Shown one piece after another: positions 8,897-17,944 of a stretch of 20,964 nucleotides of DNA; the stretch's first letter is position 1, and each line of letters opens with the position of its first letter. The DNA comes from Chara braunii (taxonomy: Eukaryota > Streptophyta > Charophyceae > Charales > Characeae). The DNA is taken from contig BFEA01000227.1 in NCBI GenBank assembly GCA_003427395.1, forward strand, positions 153,407 to 174,370, given 5' to 3'. A model generated the notes under the pieces. The model was given only the letters and a program-made list of their open reading frames with translations, was not told the origin of the DNA and did no database searches. The translations under genes were made by a program, and so were the position numbers.

Positions 8897-10162
8897 AAGC
8901 TATCCGCTTAGCAACTGCGTAGACAAACAACCAGATCAGGACCTGCAGCGAGGAGAAGAATCGCACTCGCAACGAACAAGCCAACAACTATGGAAAAGGA
9001 TTACGCCAACAGGGGCGCTCACTGGTTCGATTCAGGGAACATGAACACTGAACGACAGTAAAGAGGAGGGAAGGCCAACGAATGTCTTTCAGCCTGGTGA
9101 GGAGCTAACCATCGCCAACACCCACATCACAGGCAACAACACTATTATAGTCCTATAAATGCTTAGTAAATGACAACGACCAGGAGTAACGCTAGCACCC
9201 TTACTACCTGCACTGTTAGCAGCGGTACCGGGAAGCGACCCCAGCGGCAATATTCATCTTGCTCACTTGTACGTCGTTTGTAGTGAAAGCTGCCAGCCTG
9301 GTCTCTTTGAAATTGGTCCCGGAACAAGGGGCAAAGTTAAGAGAGAATACTGGAAACGTAGAACTGACAAAAGGAAGTGGTGGATTTATTTCACCAGGGA
9401 GGTGTATTCAGTAGGGGAAAAGTTGGGATTTAGCGTTTGGAAATTGATTTCGCAGTTCAGTCAGGGTTTGGCCGACCCGTCAGGAACTCTCTGTTTCTAT
9501 GTTCTCTAATGTTTTACCGTGTTTTCTCAGCGTTTTGAAACACCCGGTATTTTTGTGGAGTGACTGGTCCGTACGAAACTCTCCGTTTTTGTGTTTCTCT
9601 GTTGTTTGCTTTGTTTTGTCAGTCTCTTGACCTTATTTTCTTTGTTTGAAACCCTTCAAGCAAGCTTGCTTTGTGCCCGCCATCTTTTTGAAACCCTTCT
9701 CTAAGAGCGTTTCCCGCCAGCACAACTTCTCAATCAAGGGGAAGTCTCTAAGGGACCTAGCAATGAAGTTGTGTTCGCAGACCACTTTTTTGGGTCCCTC
9801 TGGGGTGAGGCCTGCGTAGATACAGGAGTTTGAGTACTTGAAGGCAGAAACCTTTAGAGAACAAGACCGCAGCCGGTCACGAGCTTCGCCCGTGTGCCCT
9901 CCGCTCAGCAAAGGAACATCGGCGAGACACTCTGTTGAAAGAAGCAACAATTGTAGGGATTGATTTCAAAGTAATTCAGGTCTTCTTTTTCACAGATTTG
10001 TCGCTTAGGCATTTCTATGTCCTCGGTTTCGAAGTAGCATTTTCTAGTGCTTTTTACCTCGTTCTGGCAGGTTAGGAATTGTGTCACCTTTTGCCTTTTT
10101 CTCCTGTCTTTGTGAGTCACTTTTCTTAGAACTCTTAACAGAATCGAAAATTTCGAGGCAAA
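8897..10162. other. No recognisable gene
   Basis: This contains a mixed non-repetitive stretch. An 80-codon + frame (9267-9509) and a 105-codon minus-strand frame (9950-9633) exist, but neither matches a family I know. At 9143 the sequence ATTATAGTCCTATAAATG is an isolated copy of the TTATAG-NN-CTATAA palindrome seen in the array downstream, and also resembles a TATA box. Nothing else could be supported. Confidence 0.5.
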
Positions 10163-10787
10163 TATGGTTTTTTGTGTTCCAATTCTTAGGATGTAAATAC
10201 ACAAATGTCAAGACGTCTAGCTTTGGTTAAAGGCAGACATTTTCGGAGTGTTTCTTTGTTTTCTTTTTTCTCGCGTGTTTGTGCATGACGGTTTTTACAG
10301 AATTGTAAACGGAAAGGATGATTCCGTAGCTGAGATGATTTTTTGCGTTTAAAGGACTCTAAATACGCAAATGTCAAGACTCTATCTTCGGTTCAAAGGA
10401 GATATTTTCGAAGAGCTTGTTCCTTTCCTTTTTTCTCTCGTGTGTGGGCGTCGTGTTTTATAGAACTATAAAGCGAATTATCATATTTGCATGGTTTCAG
10501 CAGAGCAAATAGTTCATTTCTCGATTGCAAGCCGTTTTTGGGACCTCTTGATGAACTGGTTTTGTGCGTTATAAAAGTAAGGCTTCGTGGACAAGCTTTC
10601 GTCTTACTAATCACCTTCTCGTACCTGGAGCCTTGATTTGTTATGTTATCCAACAGTAGGTGCGGCATACAACGTGTAAAAGTAGCACCAGCGGAGTGAA
10701 AATGAGTGGTAAAATTTTGGTTTTCTCCGGTCTATAAAGATTGTTTGGTTTTCTATGATTGTTTGATTTTCGCGAATACTCTGTTAA
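10163..10787. repeat. Repeat block A: two 166-bp units plus 309-bp tail
   Basis: Two units share CACAAATGTCAAGAC / CGCAAATGTCAAGAC (10203 and 10369), a TTTTCTC-CGTGT segment, and a (T)TTACAGAATTGTAAA or TTATAGAACTATAAA element. They are followed by a 309-bp segment (10479-10787) containing GGCTTCGTGGACAAGCTTTC, GTAGGTGCGGCATACAACGT and CGAATACTCTGTTAA. The same arrangement recurs as block B (11850-12922). The ends are not TG/CA, so I do not call these LTRs. Confidence 0.75.
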
Positions 10788-11174
10788 ATGTTGTAGTCGC
10801 CCGATCTCAACCGGTCGAGATCCACTTCCGACTTGTCTTTTACCTCCTTCGGATCCACGAGCAAGCGATCTTGGAGTCGGGCAAGCGATCATGGAGTCCA
10901 GGAGCGTTGAGACATGATCTTCATCGGGCTCGCGAACCTCCAAAGGCCTGTTTCCGGTCCCATCCACCGGTGGTCTCTTTAGACATTTCATGGGCAAATA
11001 AAATGGCTCTTGGGATATTTTCTTCTGCTGTTAACTTTGAAGTTCGTCCCAGACCCGTGCCATATCGTCGGTTAGTTCGCCTGGCACGAGACCTCGAGGT
11101 ACTTGCAACTTCTCTTGTGCAGCGTTGTCTTTCACTTTCCCAGACCGAGCACCTTTCCCTTTCCCTTTCCCAGA
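10788..11174. other. Unassigned sequence between repeat blocks
   Basis: A 171-codon + frame overlaps this stretch (10706-11221), but it begins inside the block A tail and runs into the minisatellite, so it is unlikely to be a gene. Near the right edge the CTTTCCC motif is repeated (11136-11170). Confidence 0.4.
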
Positions 11175-11425
11175 CGCAGTGCAATGTGGTGCTGGACCCA
11201 AATAACAGTGCACTGTTTTAGTCCACTATCGAAGTGCACTTTGTTGTAGTCCTCTACCACAGCGCACTGTGGTTTGGACCAGAACAGTTGCGGCTGTTTT
11301 ACACAGTGCAGTGTTAGAGTCCAATACCACAGTGTGTTGCGGTGTACTACCACAATGTACTCTGTTGTAGTCCCAAACCACAGTGCACTGTGTTCCGGTC
11401 CGCTACCGCAGTCAAGTACCACAAA
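11175..11425. repeat. Minisatellite with about 28-bp units and palindromic core
   Basis: About nine degenerate units of 24-29 bp contain GTGCACTGT, then GTAGTCC, then TACCACA. Unit starts are near 11179, 11208, 11234, 11263, 11307, 11332, 11355, 11383 and 11411. Adjacent units create palindromes: AACAGTGCACTGTT (11204-11217), ACCACAG-CGCA-CTGTGGT (11256-11273) and CACAGTGCACTGTG (11379-11392). Overlapping small ORFs follow the repeat and are not believed. Confidence 0.8.
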
Positions 11426-11849
11426 TGCTACAAGCATCCAAATGCAGTTGTACAGACGGACACTCCATTAAAGACAGTCGGTCAATGTGACAGACGGGCC
11501 AACAGTTCTTGTCGCGAAATCTGACCTTGAAGTCCTTCTTGTTTGCTGCCGCCAACTTTTTGTTCTTTATTGGAAATTTGCTTGGCACAAATTTCTTCTT
11601 TCGAAGCAAGAAGCTCACAAGTTTGTTGGCAGCAACGACCCACATTTCGGCTTAGTGTTGCTTGTTCTCGAAAATCCAACTTGCGCAGACGATCTCGCCA
11701 AAGCATTTTTACTGTGCCTTGTTCTCCGACTCCACTTACAACTTTACTCAAGCAGCTGTGAGCAAGACGACCCAGAAGAATGAAAGATGTTGCATTCCAA
11801 AACATTTTTATTGTGCCCTGTTCTCCGACTGCAAATTTCAAAGTTGCTA
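11426..11849. other. Unassigned sequence with a 36-bp duplication
   Basis: There is no recognisable gene. A segment containing CATTTTTACTGTGCCTTGTT and CTCCGACT at about 11704 recurs at about 11807 as CATTTTTATTGTGCCCTGTT plus CTCCGACT. A short inverted pair, GCTGCCgCCAAC (near 11550) and GTTGGCAGC (near 11625), could form an imperfect stem. Confidence 0.5.
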
Positions 11850-12922
11850 CAACATTTTGCGTTCCAATTTATAGGACTATAAACGCAGTAATGCCAAGAT
11901 GTTAGGAAGGGGTACAAAGGCGTCCATTCTTGGAGTACTTGATCTTATCCTTTATTTCTCTCGTGTTTATGCGTCTGGGCTTATAGAACTATAAATAGAA
12001 TTGAGCACGCTGAACTGCATCTGTTTTCTAAGGTGTTTGTGCGTCTAGGCTTATAGAACTATAAACCGGAATGAGAATGCTGAAATGTATATCTTTTTTC
12101 TCTTATTTGTGCGTCTAGGCTTATAGAACTACAAACCGGATTGAAAATGTTGAACTGTATCTGTTTTCGCTCTTGTTTGTGCGTCTGTCTTTTTAGAACT
12201 ATAAATGGAGTTGAGAATGTCCAAACTGCATCTGTTTTCTCGCGTGTCGGTGTGTCTCACTGTATAGAACTATAAATGGAATTGAGAATGTCCGAACTGC
12301 ATCTGTTTTCTCGCGTGTCGGTGCGTCTCACTTTATAGAACTATAAATGAAATTGAGAATGTCCGAACTGCATCTGTTTTCTCGCGTGTCGGTGCGTCTC
12401 GCGTTATAAAACTGAAAAAGGAATTGAGAGGTCTGAATTGCATCTGTTTTCTCTTGTGTTTGTGTGTCTGGCGTTATAGAACTATAAACGAAAAATGAGA
12501 ATGTCTGAACTGCATCTNTAGAACGTGAGTACTTTTGGAGTGATCGTTAGCATGCCTGGGTTTTCTTTACTTGCCTGTAAGTTTGTAAGTGGTACCTAGT
12601 GCTGTGGAATAGTTTGTCATATTTCGCATTGGCAGCAGATCAAAGAGTTTATTTCCTGACTACAAACCGTTTTTGGGACCACTTGTTGAACNATTTTTGT
12701 AAGAGACAAAAATGAGGCTCCGTGGACAAGCTTTCGTCTCAACAACCGCCTTCTCCTAACAGGAGACTTGATGTGGTATGTTTTTCCTCGGTAGGTGCGG
12801 CATACAACGTCTAAAAATAGTACCGCCAGGGTGAAAATTAGTGGTGAAATATTGGTTTTGTCCCGTCTACAAAGATTGTTTGGTTTTCTCCAATTGTTTG
12901 GTTTTCACGAATACTCTGTTAA
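11850..12922. repeat. Repeat block B: diverged copy of block A with expanded array
   Basis: It begins with one 166-bp-type unit (TTTTGCGTTCCAATTTATAG, AATGCCAAGATG at 11890), continues with the 70-bp array, and ends with a 310-bp tail (12613-12922). That tail aligns to 10479-10787 throughout, sharing GTGGACAAGCTTTCGTCT, GTAGGTGCGGCATACAACGT, AAAGATTGTTTGGTTTTCT and CGAATACTCTGTTAA. Block A and block B end at the same point in the shared sequence. The LINE-like sequence starts just after 12922. Confidence 0.75.
11930..12520. repeat. 70-bp tandem array with TTATAG-NN-CTATAA core
   Basis: The core sits near 11982, 12052, 12122, 12192, 12263, 12334, 12404 and 12475, a period of 70-71 bp and about eight copies. 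The consensus unit contains CGTGT, GTGCGTCT, TTATAGAACTATAAA, GGAATTGAGAATG and GAACTGCATCTGTTTTCTC. The core is a 6-bp dyad around AA and includes a TATA-box-like CTATAAAT. Some copies have lost the symmetry (12122, 12192, 12404). The last copy is cut near an N at 12518. Confidence 0.88.
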
Positions 12923-13097
12923 TATCAAAGTGGAAATTGAGATCCGGGATTGGTGACACAAACGGAAAGGGAGAGTAGGAGGGAGAAAGACAGACGGCAG
13001 GGGGAAACAGAGGGAAGGAGACTGATTCGGAGCACCCAACACAGACAAAATAACAACAGCAGGGGGCAGGAGGAGGTACCATAGATCTCATAAGAAA

Positions 13098-14455
13098 ATG
13101 GATAACATGCTCATGTTCAAAGGGGTTGCACAACACTACGCACAAAGCCGACTTACGGGGGGAGGGGGGGCACATAAAGAGAAGGACATACAAAAGAACG
13201 TGTCGTCAAAAAGAATGGGTGGCAATCGTGAAATGGGAGGGCAAATGGGAAGGATGATGGATCCCCCGATGGACGGAGAAGGCAGCAGCAGTGCGATTGG
13301 GGGACAAACAGGTGGGAAGGCTGACTCGGCGGGTCGATCGTGGGCGGAGATTGTGGGGAGGCCTTTTCGCCAGGAATCAATTCTGATTAAAAGGAAGAGG
13401 GGGGTAGGGGGGAAGGGGGAGGGGGGGAAAATGAGGAAGAATGGAAAATTTCGTTAAGCAGCCTGACAACAGTCGGAGCATTCTTCCTGTCTCACCTCCT
13501 CGCCCCCTCAGAAAACAGAGTCTTACACAAGGGAAGCAAATCAACCATGATTAAAGCACTCCCCGAAGAAAGGATCAGGGTGAGGGACAACTTGTACCTG
13601 CAGCACACTAGCGATTGGGCCTTTCACGAAGGCGCGACCTTTAAATCAACAATTCACAAGGTCAGCTGGATCAAGGAAAGACTGACAGCCTTTAAAGGTA
13701 CGTTGGAGGCTGCACATGATCTTTTCTTGATCCAACCGCTCTCGACTTCTTTGATTACAGTCATCTGTTCGTTAGACACAGACAAGCAGACAATGAACGG
13801 GTGGAGGTCGCTTAGGTGTGAAGGGTCTGAAGTGCGAATCTACCTGTGGTCCCCCCCGAAGCAACAGAAACGGAGGGAACAGATGATGAAAGAATTCTTC
13901 TGGGTTGAATTTCGACACATCCCGATNGAAATTCAAGCAACCTTTGTTCAAGACTTTGCTGAAAAGTACGATGTGGTGGATTTTATTGACCCCCTCCCAA
14001 TGCATGTTGCACGTAGGGACGACTATCTTATGTTAGCCANTCAACTGGCANAAGGACAAATTTTCACAATCGACGACATCATCCCCTTTTGCATAGGAGG
14101 GAGGATATACCGCATCCACACCGCCCATAAACTCCGAACTTGGTGTTTTAAATGNCAGGCCTACGGGCATTTATACANTGATACNGACTGTGCACGACAC
14201 CCCTCACGAACAGTCANACCCACAGGGCGCTTAAAAAGGGATCCTTTTGAGAAAACGACGTGGCGCNCAGTCAACCCCGACTATGAGGGGTGGGTCTACG
14301 TCGACACCGCAAATGTGGAAGGGGGAGAGGTGATCAGATGGTCATGGGAAGGGCAAGGGGAACCCAAGCAGGAAAACAAACCCCCGCTATTGCATGATGC
14401 GCCTGCACACGCAGGCCATTTTCCAGGGCCTGCGTCCTTCAGGCCAAAAGCCTGA
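13098..14455 (+). pseudogene. LINE-type ORF1 (gag-like, DUF4283/zinc-knuckle) with frameshift
   Basis: The N-terminal part (13098-13457) is Gly/Lys-rich and contains GRSWAEIVGRPF, the motif that commonly precedes the DUF4283-like domain of plant LINE gag proteins. The reading frame changes in the G-run tract near 13399-13450. The second frame is open from before 13448 and has its first ATG at 13547. It contains WRSLRCEGSEVRIYLW, a region around MMKEFFWVEFRHIP that matches the position of the W-x-R-x-x-x-LP block, and a Cys/His knuckle CFK(C)QAYGHLYxDTDC (about 14146-14193). The second Cys codon is TGN because of an ambiguous base, and the last spacing is six residues, not the usual four. The predicted role is RNA binding by the retrotransposon particle. 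Eight Ns prevent judging intactness. Confidence 0.65.
13399..13427 (+). other. Potential G-quadruplex tract
   Basis: Four G-runs (6, 6, 5 and 7 Gs) are separated by TA, AA and A within 29 nt on the + strand. A second G-rich tract (6 + 7 Gs) lies at 13157-13170. Both lie in the N-terminal part of the LINE ORF1. The first coincides with the change of reading frame. Confidence 0.75.
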
Positions 14456-14827
14456 ATTTCAGGCCGAAAGCATGAAATCCAGGGCTTACAGGCCCCAGGT
14501 CGGTTCAACCCGAAAACCTGAATTCCAGGGTCTGCAGGCCCTGTGTCGTTTAAGGCTAAAAATGTCAGGAGCCCTTTTAGCCTGAAACTAAGGGTCATTT
14601 TCGGTCCTTCATCAGACCCGCCTGCCCCAAAATTCAGCCACCAAACCAGGGTTTCGGGAACAGGCTATTTTTGGCCTGTTCCCACGCCAGCCTCAGCAGC
14701 AGCTGCAGCGCCAGCCCCTGGCACACTTCGGCATTGGCAAGAGCAGCCTCCTGGACTGCCTCGCCCTGCAGCTGCAGGCAGTCGGGAGGAAGGCCAGGGA
14801 AGTACATAAGACTTCCCTGACACTTCA
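14456..14827. other. GC-rich spacer with caggcc/cctgaa repeats and a hairpin
   Basis: There is no supported gene. Short CAGGCC, CCTGAATT and TTCAGG motifs recur between about 14420 and 14560, giving partial inverted symmetry (CAGGGCCTGC near 14424, GCAGGCCCTG near 14535). A perfect 10-bp stem GGGAACAGGC/GCCTGTTCCC (14656-14665, 14674-14683) has an 8-nt loop. CAG/CTG-rich sequence follows (14690-14780). Confidence 0.5.
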
Positions 14828-14838
14828 CGGGGAGGTAG
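14828..14838 (+). promoter_or_regulatory. Candidate polypurine tract
   Basis: ACGGGGAGGTAG (ending at 14838) lies immediately before TGTCAG, the predicted LTR start. This purine run is the usual position of the plus-strand primer of LTR retrotransposons. It is short, and the call depends on the LTR call. Confidence 0.4.
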
Positions 14839-15734
14839 TGTCAGTTGTCACTTGTAGTCTTCAGGATTCCATGGTAGTCTTAAGGAGCACTGCAGGAGCA
14901 GCAGCGTTAGCAGCAGTCTTCAGCGTTGGGCGCTCTAGCAGCAGTCTTCAGCGCTGGACGCCATAGCTGTAGGTAGCACTAGAGGAGGTAGGAGGCTACC
15001 TGGAGGAGGCCAGGAGGATTTACCTGTGGCGCCATAGCTCCAGCTCCATCTTCGGGGTACCTACAAACAAGGCGCCAACTTCATAGGTCAGTATCGGACT
15101 GAGAGAGAGTGAGAGAGAGAGTTCTTCTTCTTCCTCCTCTAAGTCCCCTACCTCATCTCTACCCTCTCGCTACCTACCTTCTCAGTATCTGCAAACTACG
15201 AGAGGGAGACTGTGACTATGAGACTTGGGTACATTGGATTCAGACTCGACATTGGTTTCAGGCTCGACATTGGGTTCAGACATTCGACTAGGACTTATTT
15301 CGGACTTGTACCAAGACTTGGTGTTGACTACATTCCCCTCTCTTCTTCGTCTGTTCCTCCCCCCTCTTCGTTTGTGTATGGTTGGGACATGGCGACATTG
15401 ATTGGTTGAGCATTGGTATTCTAGCATTCCGCTTCGCTATCTGATACGGTGTAAGGAAGGTCCGTCCTTGTTCTGTTCTGTACTCTCACGGAGTCCAACA
15501 GTCTGGTGTCCCTTCTCTTCTTACATGTATTTTGTACCATGGAATGTCATGTCAGTCCTAGTCTGGCTAGGACTTAGATCCAAGTCTCTCACTGTGTTTC
15601 AAACTACTATTTTGCATAGATTAGGATGAACATTGCTTGTTGAGTTCCGTTCACACTGCATTATTCATTTCTGTCCTTTTCATCACTTTGCGGATCCTTG
15701 GCTCTTCGTTCATTGCTCAACAGAGCATGTAACA
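14839..15734 (+). mobile_element. LTR of an LTR retrotransposon (about 896 bp)
   Basis: It begins TGTCAG after a polypurine tract and ends ATGTAACA, two bases before a primer-binding site. The TG...CA ends and the length are typical of LTRs. Internal features: a 29-bp direct repeat containing GCAGCAGTCTTCAGCG (14909, 14938), GA- and TTC-rich simple sequence (15098-15140), and a triplicated GACATTGG-TTCAG motif (15236-15285). A matching second LTR is not in the window, so this rests on the boundary signals. Confidence 0.5.
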
Positions 15735-15736
15735 GT

Positions 15737-15748
15737 TGGTATCGGAGC
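15737..15748 (+). promoter_or_regulatory. Primer-binding site, initiator tRNA-Met type
   Basis: TGGTATCGGAGC differs by one base from TGGTATCAGAGC, the usual primer-binding site complementary to the 3' end of plant initiator tRNA-Met. It lies 2 nt after the predicted LTR end. Confidence 0.65.
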
Positions 15749-16980
15749 TGCGCATGTGAATCAGGGCAGCCTGATCATACACACGAAAGGGAAATCACTA
15801 GTTAATTTTTTGTTGATTAGGACATACTAGCTAGCTCCCAAAATCGTGATTTTTACCAAACTGCCGAAAATCGAAATTATTTTCTTTTCTTGGATTTTAT
15901 TTTCCCGTTATTCTATTGTGGAAAATTGCTGTAGCGCAACACCTGAAACTTTCGTTTTTTCGTTTTGCTCTGAAAATCCAAAATTTCGTGGTTGAAGATC
16001 CGGAATGCAAGAAAAATAAGCAATAGCGAGATGACAATCCCAGATCACACCATCACATTGAAAGCCAAATAGTCACACCGTGTCCAGAAAGCAGAATTGC
16101 ACCAATAATACACCAATGGAGGTTCGTAGCACTGAAAACCAATGTCCATGGAGAGCACACTCACACTTGGCGCTCAGTGCCCAGCCTACTCCTACACAGC
16201 TATGACAGACTACAAAAAGACAATGCAACTGTTGACATCAGCGGCAACCCGAAGTACTTGAAGATGTCGCCCATGCAGACCATCGCCAATACAAGGTAAG
16301 TGCCCTCACATCATCATCATCATCATCATCATCCTTCACCTATCCCCTTACTTCACCCACACCTGTCCTCTCTTTCACCCGAAGACCACCCCTGCGCTTC
16401 ACTGTAGTCCAAGCCCACCAGCTATGGTGGTTGGGCTATGGCGCTGCCCTCAGCAGCGCCCTGCTCCTTTGCACGACCGCACGTGCTGCACCTCGCCTCC
16501 CAGCGCTAGCAGCAGCCCACGAGTATCAGCTCCAGCAGCGCTGCCACCAGCATGTGAGTGCCTCAATGAGGCGGTCTGTCAAGATAAAGGAAAGAGCTGG
16601 GCTGCTCTCACAGCCTGGCTGGGCTGGCCTGGGCCCAGAAGCTTCCGGAAGGCCCCAGGAGGCTGCCTGGATGCAGCAGCTACTAGGCTGTTGGACCTCG
16701 TTCGGTTGGGCGCCCAACTGTCGCTGCGAATCACGCCTAGGGCCTGCATTCTTTGGAAAAGCCCGGAGGGCCATGAAAATGTCTGGGTTGCTCGGCCTGT
16801 GTTTCTCTCAACCAACTGGCGCGTCGCAACTGCCTGGACCCCAATATGAAATTGACAGTCGAGGGCCTTTTGCAAAAAGCCAGGCCCGCCTTTACTTAGG
16901 GCAGGCACCTCCGCCTTCACTTAGGGCGGGTAATGCTGCAAGCAGGGGCCCATAGGCCTACCGAGGACCCTGATCCTCGC
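15749..16980. other. Internal or flanking retroelement sequence without recognisable domain
   Basis: No gag or pol domain was recognised downstream of the primer-binding site. A 90-codon open stretch (16027-16296) ends at a consensus donor ACAAG|GTAAGT (16296). A CAT microsatellite lies at 16309-16333. Two overlapping + frames (16424-16849 and 16431-16955) lie in GC-rich sequence with no family match. If the minus-strand gypsy element has its 3' LTR below 16981, part of this stretch is that LTR. It includes a tandem of about 27 bp (TTTACTTAGGGCAGG / TTCACTTAGGGCGGG) at 16885-16932. Confidence 0.45.
16309..16333. repeat. (CAT)8 microsatellite
   Basis: Eight uninterrupted CAT triplets on the + strand. 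Confidence 0.95.
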
Positions 16981-16994
16981 ATTCCCTCCTCCAT
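16981..16994 (-). promoter_or_regulatory. Candidate polypurine tract and LTR boundary of the minus-strand gypsy element
   Basis: Read on the minus strand, AATGGAGGAGGGAA is followed by TGCGAGGATCAGGGTCC. The tract lies about 30 nt after the last codon of the chromodomain frame (stop at 17022), where a gypsy polypurine tract and 3' LTR start are expected. The other end of the LTR was not identified. Confidence 0.4.
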
Positions 16995-17021
16995 TACTTC
17001 GCGAGTCCTCTGAGAAGTCTC

Positions 17022-17931
17022 TCATTCTGCAGGCATCTTTCCCTTGAGTGCTCTTTCATAGCCTACAATCACTTGAGGTGCTGTTCTCATGAGTTCTTCT
17101 CGTGTGAACCACCGATCTTCTTTAGGATCCAGATGATGTCAGAAGCTCACACGATACTCCATTCTTGGTTTTGGAGGTCGCCCTTTGCGTGATGGTCGAG
17201 GAACAGGCATCACTCGATGCTCGACGATCTGGTCGATGTCCACTTCGCCATCCATGGTTGGGGGGCAGCATCGATCTCCGAGAGGGAAAAAGGTATGTGG
17301 CAGCAAAAGGTGCCAGCTTGGAGGCATGGAAAACAGGATAGGTCCGTAAGTGTGCAGGGATGCGAATCACGTATGAAGGCCCATCCGGTTGATTCCCTAC
17401 AATATCTAAGATCTCTCAGGGCCCAAAGTACCGAGGCATCAGTTTTCTTGAGATTCCTATCTCCTGTCCCAGTTTAGATGATTTTAGCCAGACTCCCTCA
17501 CCTACCTGAAAGTTAGAAGGCCGTCTATGTTTGTTCTCAGATGCAATCATAGCATCTTGAGAGTTCTGAATATGTTCAACGACATGCTGCAACATCTGCT
17601 CATACTTGACAGCAAACCCTATGCTGCCAGGTGTTGCAGTGGGTTGTCTTTTTGGTAACAGAAAGTCAAGTGCACATCTGGGCTTCCAACCAAGATGTAA
17701 CTGGTTGGGAGCCATACCGGTGGTGCTGTGCACAATATTGTTGTGTAGGCTGGCGACGAGAGGTAACTTCTCGTCCCAGTCATCCTGACTTGGCTTAATA
17801 TAATGCCTAAGCAGGTGCTGCACTACCCGGTTCATCTATTTTGCCTGACCATTTGACTCAGGGTGATTCCCTGACGTCATTCGGAGCTTTGTGCCCATTT
17901 GCTTAGAAACAGACTGCCACAGTTTCTTTTC
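17022..17931 (-). pseudogene. Ty3/gypsy (chromovirus) integrase C-terminus and chromodomain, decayed
   Basis: The minus frame starts at 17931, inside the integrase catalytic core. MGTKLRMTSGNHPESNGQ is the block that normally leads into the catalytic Glu; here that codon (17839-17841) reads AAA, Lys, and the next (17836-17838) is a TAG stop. The frame continues with MNRVVQHLLRHYIKPSQDDW and WLKSSKLGQEIGISRKLMP. After FGP comes a TGA (17416-17418) where a Trp is expected, then EILDIVGNQPDGPSYVIRIP and VFHASKLAPF. A frameshift near 17255-17310 leads to a chromodomain-like end (MDGEVDIDQIVEHRVM, PRMEYRVSF, stop at 17139, then DPKEDRWFTREELM), ending at TGA 17022. The element is truncated on its right beside the 56-bp repeats. 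Reverse transcriptase, RNase H and protease are absent from the window. Confidence 0.9.
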
Positions 17932-17944
17932 TTAGGAATACGTG

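Larger units (their letters stand above)
12935..14455 (+). mobile_element. LINE-like retrotransposon, 5' part only
   Basis: A purine-rich leader (12935-13097, rich in GGGAGA, GGAGGGAGAAAG and AGGGGGCAGG) precedes a gag-like ORF1 ending at 14455. No reverse transcriptase or endonuclease ORF2 follows. Repetitive sequence and then an LTR-type boundary at 14839 come instead, so the element is truncated at 3' or interrupted. A poly(A) tail and target duplication were not seen. Assignment to LINE (L1-type plant) rests on the ORF1 layout alone. Confidence 0.55.

Noticed and set aside
9633-9950. 105-codon minus-strand frame
   Set aside because: No recognisable domain, no homologous copy in the window, and length within chance expectation. 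Left as unassigned.
11930-12520. CRISPR array
   Set aside because: The whole 70-bp unit is conserved, with no unique spacers, and the context is eukaryotic.
10163-12922. LTR pair of a TRIM-like element
   Set aside because: The shared blocks do not begin with TG or end with CA, and no primer-binding site or polypurine tract was seen between them. Kept only as a repeat pair.
16424-16955. Two overlapping + frames of 141 and 174 codons
   Set aside because: GC-rich sequence with low stop density, possible LTR of the minus-strand gypsy element, and no family match in either frame.
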